Below, piece by piece: positions 38,801 to 50,800 of a stretch of DNA of 64,000 bases (the first letter of the stretch is position 1; each line of letters begins with the position of its first letter). Location: NCBI RefSeq assembly GCF_004027225.2, contig NC_044289.2:7801761-7865760 (forward strand). Direction: 5' to 3'. The notes under the pieces were generated by a model. That model was not told the DNA's origin. It ran no database searches and was given only the letters and a program-made list of their open reading frames with translations. The translations under genes were made by a program, and so were the position numbers. The stretch is from Strigops habroptila (lineage: Eukaryota > Chordata > Aves > Psittaciformes > Psittacidae).

Positions 38801-41800
38801 GAGCTTGGTGGGTTTTGTAGCAACATGCTGTCATCAGTGATGCCTCTGGCTTTAATCAGTTGGCTAAAGGCATGCATGCTTTCAGCAGCCTGAGCACACC
38901 CTCAGTGACTGTCATTTCATCTGTAAACAGGAGAGTTTACATGAGTTGAGTCATCCTTCCTTGAATGAATTGATCCTTGACAAGTATATACTAATGAACA
39001 TGGTATTTGGATCAGATCTGCCCCAGATCCTTCTGTGGCAAATCCTGACTTGTTCCCACTTCACTGTACCTTTGGGAATACTGAGAATGGTGCAGAGCAC
39101 CACAGGGAAAAATGGCTGATTTTGATGCCACTGGCCACAGCCTCTTCATGGTATGAAGCACTTTGTAGGGAGCTTGTAATTGCATTGAATAAAACCATCT
39201 TGAGACCAAGATCTCAACTTCACATGCTCATGCGTGTTACATCCTGTACTCTGGACCTTCTACCCTATTAGTCGCAGTCAGCCACAGTGCTTGGTACTTC
39301 ACATGGTAAATGCTGTAGGCTGATTGTTTCTTTGGAGTTTGGGTCTCTTTGTACTTAGCAATTCCTGGAAATTTTTGTCAACAAAGTTTAAAGCTTTTTA
39401 CTGGTTGGAGGCTGCCCTGTACAAATGCAAAATAAAACAGAATGAGGCTTGCAAAGGGACAAGGTAATTACTTGGAGGGTGAACACTTGAATCATTTGTC
39501 ATTGAAATATGATTTTTGAAATTTGTATTTCTTTACTATATATTAGCCTGATTATTAATAAAATCAGGAAATAAATTGCTTAAGGGAGATCAGAATGAAG
39601 TCCAGAATACTAGCAAGTAGTAAGTTCTTTGTACTAGGTAATAAAAGGCATCTTACTGCTTCAAAACCTGACACTGAGACACTGAAGAGTGAAGAATGCT
39701 GCCCCATATTAACTGTGATTAGTTATATGCTATGGGCATATGTACAGTGCAGTTACCATAGAACAGATTCTTGTGTTAACTTGTTTGTATGTTGGAGCTC
39801 AGTTAAGCAACCTTGGATACTTCTGGTTTTGCATCTCCTCTCCTTTTTCTTATTACTGAAAAGATGAAAATGGGGAAGGAAGGAAAAACCCCTCTTTTTC
39901 TTTTATTTTTTTTCATTTTTTTTCCCCAATACTGTGAAAAGTTAAATAGAACATTTTAGCAATTGTTACTCACTTGTTTTACCAAGACTTGTACGAAAGT
40001 CATGTATTTGAGCAGGCCCACCTCTGCTCTACGCAGGGTAATTCACTATGCATTGAGCTGCAACTACTACTTCTTAAAAATAGCCTTTTTTTTCCCATAG
40101 AGACATCTATCAATATTCCTTTATTTTATAGCCCTTTTTCAGTGTGCTGCCTAGTTTTCTAGAGATCCAGTCTCTGATATCAGTGGGTGATGATTCCCAA
40201 AACAAGTGCCTCCTGCAGGTATTTAAAATGCAATGAAAAGGAAGCAGCACTCATTGAACACTTAGTCTCAATTACTATTTTTTTTGGTACTTCCATTTCT
40301 AACTAATTTTATGAACATTAGCACAAACTTGAAACATATATACCATATATAATGAATATTCATACTTCCCTTTTCCTAAATAAGACATTATGCAAAACAC
40401 TTAAAGGTTCCTATAATACTGCACTAAAAAGAATGAAGGTGCTTTCAAAGATTTATATAGCTGCCTATTTTAAAATTATAAATAACAAATTCAGTCTCAA
40501 TTTTTCTGGAATTTGGGTCTCAATTTAATGAAGATTTTAAGGGGCAAATTGTGGTTTAATTTTCAGGCAGCTCTGTTGTTGTACCATTTATATTTATTTC
40601 ACTACTTGCATGAAAATGTCTAAGGAGAACTGAGTGATCACATAATTTGTTGTCGAGGGCTAAAAGGAAATGTTTGGTTTTAATACTGCATGTATGAGTG
40701 TTTGAATATCTTCCGTGAACCAAATGAGAACTTTGCACTGAGTACTCAACTTCAAATGCTGTTGTACAAAAGGGATCAAAAGCGGAAAAAGGCCATGGTG
40801 GGCAACCTGCTCCGAAGACAGTGCCTGAATCCCAAAGTAAAGGAGCCAAGAAAAAGAAGGCAGAGAGTCCCAAGCTAGGACACAGTACATTTAGTAAACT
40901 CTTTAGGCATAAGGTCTGTATGAAACTCTAGCAAGAACAGAACCCTGAGCAGTAACAGATGGCTCTCGTCACAGAGTGAAGTTATTTAATTGGTAACTGA
41001 ATTCAGCATCTGGCCAGCTGTGCAGTGCTCTGAAAACTACTGGCATGAGCATTTCTGTGCCATGCATTATGAAAGCAATCTTCGTGTGCAGCATTTCTCT
41101 TTATACCATCTGTGAATTCAGGTTTCTGAAATGATTCCTCTAACCTTCCCCACTACCTGCTTCCCAGTTACACTTGCTAACTAAACTTCCCTGGCCACTT
41201 AAACAAAATAAAAGGTACTGACAAACAATGAATTATATAGATATGAACAGTGCCTGCAATTGTAGGACAGGTTGAAGAGTTCAGCCCAACCACAATTAAG
41301 GCTTTATGGTCCACATTCCCTGGTGATTGGGTGAACTGGGGCATCTGATACGGCACAGAGAAGATTGGAACATGGAATTTTCTTCAGAAACAGCTAGTTT
41401 TCACTGAAAACAAGTAAGTGTTGATTGAATCCTAAGTTTAGTTTGGAGGGAAAAAGTGGTTTTCGAGAATGCTTTAAAGTTGTTCAAAATGCTTTTTGTG
41501 CAAGTGGTTGTTTCGGAGGACGTTAGCTTTTATTTTTAAAAAGAAATCACTGAAAACTTCTGGTTTCAAGGTCCATATTTGGGCATTTCTGCATTCTCTG
41601 AAGATAATCTGCCATGATGTTCTATGGCAGGGAAGCAGAGAACTGTAGCTTTCCAGCCCAAAGAATGCAGAAGCAGAGACCCTTCCACTGGGGGAGGAAA
41701 GTAATTAATATTTAATGCGCACTCAGCACACCCACATGGAATTTCTGGTGAGTAGGGGGCTTTATAATCAAGAGCACAAGTCAAAGGGAGTTCTTTAAGT

Positions 41801-44800
41801 TATTTTCAAAACAAAAATGTTCTTTCCACTGTTTGATTTTTGAGATGTCATCTGCATATTACTGAAGGAATAATAATCTTGCCGATGGCTTTAAATCTAC
41901 AGTTTTGCCAACAGCTTAAAGTTAAGATCTCATCTTGCACATACTACATTGACAGTTTTGATAATTAATACAATTAAAACATGAATGATTTGTTCATGAT
42001 GGATTGGGGCTTCCTGGTAAAAACCATACATGGCTAGAATTTGTCAAGGTGCTAAGCCTCTTCTACAACAGTCAAAAGTCTTGCAATGAGTTGTTGGGAG
42101 ATATTGGTTTTCATTAGGGTATTTGATAGAATTTTAGAGACTTCTGGCCTGGAATGAAGGCCGTTATCTTGAAGGAATGTGGCAGCACTAAATTTTCACA
42201 CCGATAAAATCTGTCTCATAAAATGTCATTACTTCCAAAATAGTTTTCTTGTTTCAAAGCTTATTTTCACAGCTTTCCTTCCACATACAAAATGCAGAAG
42301 CCATAACTGAGGTATCATTTATGACATATTAAGAACAAAGGAGATGGATTAAAATGGTGCCAACAGTTGGCTTGTAAGGCTGACTGAAAGTGGAAATTCA
42401 AATCAGAGCACTGATGTAACAGGCAAGCCCTGAAGTTATCACCTCTAGTAAAAATTAAAGAAAAAGTAGTTTATCTATTTTCTTTTGAAATGCCTCAGCA
42501 TCATGTGTCAACTGGATGAATAGGTAATGAACTCCTTTATTTGAAATTATCACTTTAATATATGTATTCATATTTAATTTTAAGCACTTCACTGTCTCCT
42601 CTGAGAGTTCATTCTCTGCAAGTCTTCCAAAATGCACTTCTCTGTACCTTAGTTAAGAACAGATTGACTATTAGGTTAACAAAAACATTGTTTTTCAGTG
42701 TCTTGTGTTTACGAGTACTAACTTTAAAGCAAGTTGTGAACATTGTTTTCAAACAGCAATGTGCATCCTAATATAAACCATAACACAAGCTGCTGGAATG
42801 TGATTTGGCCATTTGACCTCAAAGACTGAGTTTCGATGGCATTTGACAGTCAGGTCCCTGTCTGGTTTTCTTCCCATCCATGTATATTTGCCTTGCACTG
42901 CATGCCAGTTTTGCAGTATAACTGTACTGATTTATGGAACTTTCAGTTGGAAGAGAAGGGTTAACTACTTATTTTCAGCATTAGTACTGAAGGCTTGTGG
43001 CATTACTATTTCACTATTACTTACCACTTGCTTTGTACCTTGTTTAATAAAGCTAACCGCAAGAAGTTCTTGGCTCCTGCAACATAACTCTCACCTATTC
43101 TTTCAAGAGATCCACAAACCATGTGGCAGGCTGCCTAAACCCAGGGGTGCAGGGCTCCCATTTACTTGAGGTTGTGGCTTGCTGCTCCTCTTTGTACAGC
43201 TTAGATACTAGTCTTGAGTGTAAGCTATGCTGGATGCTAGGGTCAATAGATACTGGTATGAATCACTGGCCAAGAAGGAGTTCAAACAAACTGGATTCCT
43301 CCTGGCTTTGTGTATTCTAATGAAACCAGGAGACCCATCACTGTGAATGATTTCTTTTCACAAAAAAGTAAATCCCACCTAATACACAAAAGTGTGAGTG
43401 GATGGACAAAACCCACCTCCAGTATCTGCAGAGCTGCTTTTTTCAGAGCTGCAACTCCTAAATTATAAAGCCACTGCTGTTCTATGCCCTTCGTTTCCAG
43501 GCAGCCATCTGCCTATGTTTTGTATCCCAGAAAGCAAAGCTTCCCGTGTCAGAGGCGATGTTAGCATGTCCCTGACTGGTATGCAATTCCCCTGCGGAAA
43601 AGACCCAGCTCTGGCTTGTACGTGTGCGCTGGAAGTTGCAGATGCAGACCCAGCTCAGAAATCTCTCAATATCTTAAAACCCCACACAATGTCTCATGTG
43701 AAGAAGCTGGGAATGCATATGTAAATGCACATATTTGTAAAGAACAAATTGAGGGCTGCAAGCATGGCAGTATGAGCACAAAGCAATTCAACACAGGGCT
43801 GCAACGCTGCTGCAGGTAGAAGGATGTGAGCTGGAAGTCCCTTCAGGCAGCCTTGCTTGTGCCAGAGATCAGTTTCCATGGTTGCAGGAGCCAGGACTTT
43901 CACAAACATTCACTAAAAATAAAATAATCTGTGACACAGACAATTCCTGAACTGTGTAACTGTGAGCACTGACACTGCTGGAGACAGACTTGTCTTTGTG
44001 TTTTGTTTCCCTTCAGGCTGCAAAAGAGACCCAACAGACAACTAATACCAAAGTAAGTAGGATGATTCAAGTTATCTGTATGAATAATGTAGTCAAAGAG
44101 GAATTATTCTCAGTGTCATTTTCACTCTCAAAGACAGTGTTTTAATTTCTTTATCAATTGATCATTTCAGTTACAAAGGGTGGGTTGCTATGTAATCTGC
44201 TTCCTCTGTTCAAGACACTCATTTGAAAGGACAGGGACACAGCTCAGGAGCTGCATCTTGTTGCCTCGTGTGTCCTGTGCAAAAGTGGTCTGCTGCATGC
44301 TTGTCTCTTGTACCAGATGATGCCTGAATTTGCTGGAGTATCTTGTTCTTCACACATTTCCAACAGCCTGCGTGTTTATGATTCCTTCTAGAGCATTGAA
44401 CAGCAGCCTGTTACCTCTGTAAAATCAGACAAAAATGTCCCTTCCTCTCAAGAGCCACAGACAACTAAGCAGAGTACAAAAGCCCCTGAGCCTGCAGCCC
44501 AACAGCAGGCAGTGGCCAGTGATGCCCCCAAAGAGGTGACGAAGGAGAGATCATCATCTGCTCCCATGCCGCTGAGCAAGCTCTTTTGGAAAAAGGTATG
44601 TCTGGATTTCGGAGGTGATCCACCCCACAGCTCCATCTTCACACAGCATCTAGTGTTATTAAGTCAATATAGTAAAGCTGTCAAATCTGCAAAGTTGAGC
44701 ATATCCCATATGCTAAATGGGAAAGAGCGACATAAACAATACATGCATGTACAAATGTGAGTTTTGGGCAGTCACATATGCCCATGGCTAGTAATAGAGT

Positions 44801-47800
44801 TAGACTCCTGGAGAAGAATCTTGTAAAAAAGTCTTTTAAACCTGTCAGTGTTTGGGTTTTTTTAATGATACTATGGAAGCAGGAATGTTATTCTCTGTCA
44901 ATTCAATCCATTTGTTAAAAAATCCCACAGAAATTATAGCATTCTTTACCAATTTATATCATTAATAGAGATGCAGCTATAAAAACCTGTGTCATTTTTA
45001 TGAAAACTCTTTGCTTTGGGTTTTATAAAGGTCTGAAAACCTGGAATCTGAAAATCTGGTGGGTCTATTCTTACTCAATAGAAAAAGTTTCATACCAGAG
45101 TGGATCAGTCTTTGGGCTTGGGGATTGAGATTGATTGCTTGGGAAGACACATTTTTCCTCAAGTTAAATAATGATTTTAACTAAAATTAGGATTAACTTT
45201 GAAAACATGGTTCCTGTTTCCATGATCCTTATGGTTTATAAGCTAAAGGCTTATTCTTTTCTTGTTTCATTTAAGAGAAGAGCTGTGTTAAACTTTACTG
45301 AATCACTGCATGTTAAATAACTGCTTTCCTGGGCTTCCGTTCAAGTTCAAATCCCAGAAATGAACTGCTTCCAAACACACAGATGCTGACTGAGCAACTA
45401 GCCCTGCAGCTTCTTTAGCTGTATTTTCCCTACTCAACAGCATTACTGGAGATAGTTTGGATATGTTACTTACATTTTAAGAAAGGAAGGTATTTAGCTA
45501 TTTAGAGTAAACATGTTTGAAAACAGTCTAAGCTTGAGACAGTTGTTACTTGGGACTTAACTTCCTGTGGAACTGGGCAAATCAAGTATGTAGAATGAGA
45601 GGAAAGTTGTGAGGAAGAGGGAGAGGGAAGGGCTTTATATAGTTATTATTGCTACAGAATCCTCCTCCTCTAAGTAGTCTGGCTTATTTGAAAATGGAGA
45701 TGGGAAGCAGGATGTATACTGAACATCAGGATGAAATAAGAAAGAAAGAGGCCTTCTGGCAAATGGTTATATGCAATTTCAGTGTAAAGTTGAGAGCAAT
45801 AAATCTGGTCTGAAGTTCAGTAATTTTATAATGAAGTAACAAGGTCTTTTGTGTTTGAAAAAGAAAAAGCATGTGAGAAAGGAACATCTTCCTGTGGAAA
45901 AAATAGTGAAAATAATTCCTGTGAAGGACAAATTGGTGGTGATAGTTGGTGTAAAAAAAGTGAATCTGATAAGGTTTTGGTAAGATTTCAGAACTTTATT
46001 TTGAAAGATGGATACAAACTAATCCAGTTTTACTGGATTTTACAAACTAATCCATATTTTACTGTTCCGTATAATGTAGGTTCTGCCCACAGTGAATATC
46101 AGCTGCTTACATCAGTGGAAAGTGTTGTAGAGAACTCTCTGCAACTCCATAGGTTTTGGTTACTACCAAAACTATTAAGGACTAGTTAAATCATTTACGC
46201 AAATGCACTGAATCGCAATAGCATGTGAAATCTGAAATTGGTAAAATAAGCCCATTTCAGCATCATTAGAACTTCTTGGCTCTGGAATTGTTCATAAATT
46301 CAAATATTTTTGTAAGTTTTCTGGAGTAAATTTCTGCAGTAGAGAAACGGAATTTGGTCTTTGCAATGTGTGCTTGCAGCCCAGCAACCGTGTGCTGGGC
46401 TGCATCCCCAGAGCATGAACAGCAGGTCATGGAGGGGATTCTCCCCCTTTGCTGCGCTCTGGGGAGACGCCCCCCTGCAGTCCTGATCCAGCTCTGGGGC
46501 AACAACACAAGAGGCATGTGGAGCTGTTGGAGCGAGTCCAGAGAAGGCCACGGAGCTGCTGCGAGGGCTGGAGCAGCTCTGCTCTGGAGCCAGGCTGAGA
46601 GAGCTGGGCTGGGGCAGCCTGGAGAAGAGAAGGCTCCTGAAGGGGAGACCTTAGAGCAGCTCCAGTGCCTAAAGGGGCTCCAGGAAACCTGGAGAGGGGC
46701 TTTGGACAAGGGCCTGTAGGGACAGGACAAGGGGAATGGCTTTAACCTGCCAGAGGGGAGACTGAGATGAGCTCTTAGGCAGAAGCTCTTCCCTGTGAGG
46801 GTGCTGAGGCGCTGGCACAGGGTGCCCAGAGAAGCTGTGGCTGCCCCATCCCTGGCAGTGTTCAAGGCCGAGCTGGACGGGGGTTGGAGCAACCTGGTCT
46901 AGGGGAAGGTGTCCCTGCCCGTGGCAGGGGGTTGGAGCTGGATGAGCTTTAAGGTCACTTCCAACTCAAACCATTCTATGAACTTAAAAAAAAACCAAAA
47001 AATATAGGCCTGCTTGAGCATTGAATCTTTACCTATAAAAGGCCGATGCTGCTTTATTGGATTTTCTTGACAGAGAATAATATTATATTTCCTTTGATGA
47101 AAGACCCTGGTGACCCAGTCAGCTTGGAGCAAAAAAAAAAACCGCAAGGACAGATGTGGGAAAAAAAAAGTCCTTAGACTACAGGTCAGCCTCAAATCCA
47201 GCTTGGTTTGAAGATCTGTCTTCTTTTTCTGCAGTGATTTTTCTTTCTGGCACACCTAATGTACTGCCTTTTTGCTACGATAGAGAATCGAAGCTAGCAA
47301 CTGTTCCAAATAGGTGTACAATTCAGAGTCACGTGTAGCTTTCCTCTTGAAATAACAAATAGCAACCAAAATGCTCAATAGGTCTGGGATTTAGATCCAG
47401 CTTCTCTCTTTCCAGGCAGCCTCTTAAACATCTATCTTCTGATGAGCTTTCACTTCAAAGTAAAGCTAACGAAGTGCCTGTCAACACATTGCAGTTAATG
47501 CTGTTGCTCTGACTACAGATGAATAAATATGTAAAAGGGGAAAAAAAAATGCTTATTCAACTCCTTAGATGGAAACCACTTTGTGTTTGCCCCGTTTCCT
47601 GAATTTCAAGAATTTTCATAACTGTTACTCAAATGTTTGTCATACTAGCCTTTTTTTTTTTTTTTTTTTTGGCAAATACTCTTAATAGAAAATTACAGTT
47701 GGTAATTTCCAATATTTGTGTTGGAAACCTGGTTTCAAGATATTTGATCCGGGCAGAAAAACACAATGCTTCATTTACATCTGATGCAAGCATGCCAGTA

Positions 47801-50800
47801 AATGGAGGAAGGTGACTGAGGGCGTAGTATTTAGACTGCTCCGGGAACTATCTTTTAAAACAGATATTTTTGTCAAGAACTAGAGTTTTAACCTCTTGCA
47901 ATTTTGTTGCCATACAAATGCAGAAAAATCACGCCCTTTTTACTGAGGGGTATTTATGTACTGATCACACAAACAGCAAACTGGTTAGCTATTAAGTGAA
48001 GCAGAGTAACACCTTTTTTTGCTAAGCCTGCAACCATACTCTGCCATAGGAAAGCAAAGACAAATATTTGGGTGGACTGTATGGGATAAATGTTAAAATT
48101 ACCCATGAGTTACTAAGTTCCTGCTCTTATCCTGGAATATACCACCTGTCAGGCAGGAGAAAAGGGGATTCTGGCTGGTTTTTGCTGGGTCAAGGAACTT
48201 GAAAGAGAATTCCCCCTGGCTGTGGGAATGCGGAGGACAATAAGCAATGGGCTTTTGGGGACCATTTCACAACCCAACTACTGGCATAGCTGCCATCCTG
48301 ACAGCAGGGAAGGCCCTTAACCACCTCAACCCAGCGAATAAAACTAGTAGGATTTGTGAGCTAGCTCCTGGGCTGTTTACAGACCAGTGTGGTTAACTAT
48401 AAGCTGACAGTGGTTAATACTAATTGGTTAATAGTCTGAGCTGTTATAGCTCAAGATCTGCTGAGCGGCACCTTCAGGCAGCAGCCGCAGGTCACAGAGG
48501 GCTTAAGGGTGGAGGGCTGAGAGCATGTTGATGGCTAAAGCTGAGCTACCTTAACTGCAGCAACCTCTTTGCTTTGGCAAAGGAGGGCAGGAAGGTGGGT
48601 TAAAGCCTTTCTAACCCTCCCTGCTTCCTGCCTGTGCATCTGCAAGCGGCAGGAACAGATCTCACGCATGACTGCCCTTTTAAGTGGAAATTTCTTGAGC
48701 GAAAGGTCATCTCTCCTATATATTTTTAAGATAAAAGTAAAACTGCTTCATAAAGAAGGTATGACCCAGGAAAACCAGAACTGTTCCTTGTGTCTAATGA
48801 AATGTAGCAGAGTGCCAGTTCAGACTCCAGCACAAGATCAAAGTAGGGTATAGTGTTTACGTCAATTTTGAGGAAAGATACAGCAAGCAAAAGGAAAACT
48901 CCTATCAAAGTTATCTGGGTTACAAAATAAGTTACACTCTCATCAGGCAACAATTTATATGGTCAAGAACATAGATAAGAAAATGCTATAGTAACAGTTC
49001 TACAAAACTATACGAGGGTTTGTAAGAACCAGAAGACGACTTAAAGACTAGACATAATCTTTTCACCACAACTGTTTTAAGTAAGCTTATTACTGAGATT
49101 AAATTAGGGCCACTGTCATTTAAGAGGTGGAAGAATGTTTTGCAAACATAGTGAAATAAAGAGCCTAGTAAAACTCTTATAAAACACGGCTAGCAATGAT
49201 AAATTAAAATATTTCTTTGCAAAAGAAAACAAAGCTAGCTGTGTAATAGGAAGAACAAAGGATGGCACTCATCTTACTTCAAACAAATGTATCTTGAAAT
49301 GTTTTCTGAGTTTGGCAGAATGCCTTTAAAAAAAGAAAAACAAAATAACCCAACAGCACTTCTATCTCTGTGGTGCATAACAGCAATAGCTGCTGACTTA
49401 AGTTGAATTTCTTACAATCCATGTCTAAGGAAACTGGAGGCAGAATTTGGGCCCACGAATTCAGCAGCCTCAGCTGATGCAGTTTATAGGTATAAGGAGA
49501 TAACTTGCTTTAATGAGAACATTCATGTATCAAAGACTCATGAAGATGTTTACAAATTATTATTATACACAAATTGCAGTTTCTTCCCAAAACTAATCAC
49601 AAAAGTTGATAAAACTTTTGGTTTTCTCCCACGCAAAATGAAGAAACTGAGCCCACTGCTCTATAGAACAGTTTAGGTTAATGTAACATCATTCAAAGTT
49701 TACTGACTTCATCCTTGTCAAGCTCTTCCTATTAGACTTTCAATTCCTGCCAGAAACACCTTGGTGGTTTTCTTGAATGCACAAATGGAAATATTTCTTC
49801 TAGTTTCTCAGGGGAAACAGGAATGAAAATTAAAAACTCTGTTCTTCAAAGTATGTCAGAAAACCTTCTACACTGGAAGGGGTTTTCCCATCTACTGAGA
49901 GACTATACATTCTCTGCCTCTCAAAAGTATGCAGTATACCATGATTACGTGTCATCAGTCTCCAAGAACCTGCCACCTTGGTCAGTCTTATTTCAGAAGA
50001 GGATTTTGTGATGTCTCTAGAGTTTCTGTGTGTCCCAGCATGTCTGAATATCCTGATGCGATTGCACACAAGCTGTGGAACCTCCAGATACCAAAAGCTC
50101 AACTTGGCATGTTTCTTAGCAGCTTTGAGCAGGAGGTTAGACCAGGCCTCCAGAGATATCTTTGAGATCACAAAATCATAGAACCATAAAAGAAAATCTT
50201 CAGCATCAATAATTCGGTCTTACAGAGGGAGATGGGTATACGAGAATGAGTCCTGGAGATAATGATAAGAAATTTATCATTTTTTTAATAGCAAGGTTAG
50301 GATCTCAAACAAGATAACCTGTAGTTTCAGCAACAATTTTGATATGTCTAATAGTATCGAGTTAAAGCTAACTGCAAAGGTACATTGGATCTATGGAAGA
50401 AAAGTACAAAAAGTCACTGATTACTTTAAACAAATCAATCTCTCTGAATAGTTGACTATCACTTAGCTCTTTATTTCAACAGACAGTGCTTTTCAGAGTT
50501 TGGCATTTCGCCCCAGGACGCATTTGTTATCAGCAGTGTCACTAACATTGCATAGACATAGCTTGAGAGACAAAACTCATTTGGGTTGCAGCTGTAACAG
50601 TGCAGCAGTAATATGATCCCAAACTGTGATCTTTGAATGATGAGCTCCAAGAAGCGAGGTTGCTGCTTTATTGAGCCACTGTTTCAACTCATGCAATGAA
50701 TCATTTCCTTCAAGCAAATAGATGGTGAATTGATTATATGTATGTGTGAATAGGCAGAAATATAGATTAAAATTATTATAGATTGATTATCTCAAAAATG

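Larger units (their letters stand above)
36725..44016 (+). other. BCAS1 intron 5
   Basis: About 7.3 kb. Contains the candidate cassette exon (40773-40913) and the doubled minus-strand AATAAA segment (38107-38145); otherwise nothing recognised. Confidence 0.75.

Noticed and set aside
39595..39640. SSKFFVL next to a gtaata donor-like site in intron 5, resembling the BCAS1 exon-end motif.
   Set aside because: The upstream frame is short and AT-rich, the phase does not fit neighbouring exons, and no acceptor is credible.
45824..45977. Open segment reading EKEKACEKGTSSCGKNSENN... and ending TTG-gtaaga, considered as a BCAS1 exon in intron 7.
   Set aside because: The donor is good, but no AG acceptor gives the phase 0 entry required after exon 7, and it does not resemble the human segment.
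46266..46892. 208-codon minus-strand frame.
   Set aside because: It is the antisense of the CR1 element at 46369-46983.
50171..50192. aatcatagaaccata, resembling a reversed CR1 tail.
   Set aside because: The following bases do not continue into CR1 (no ggttggaaggga block); too short to call.
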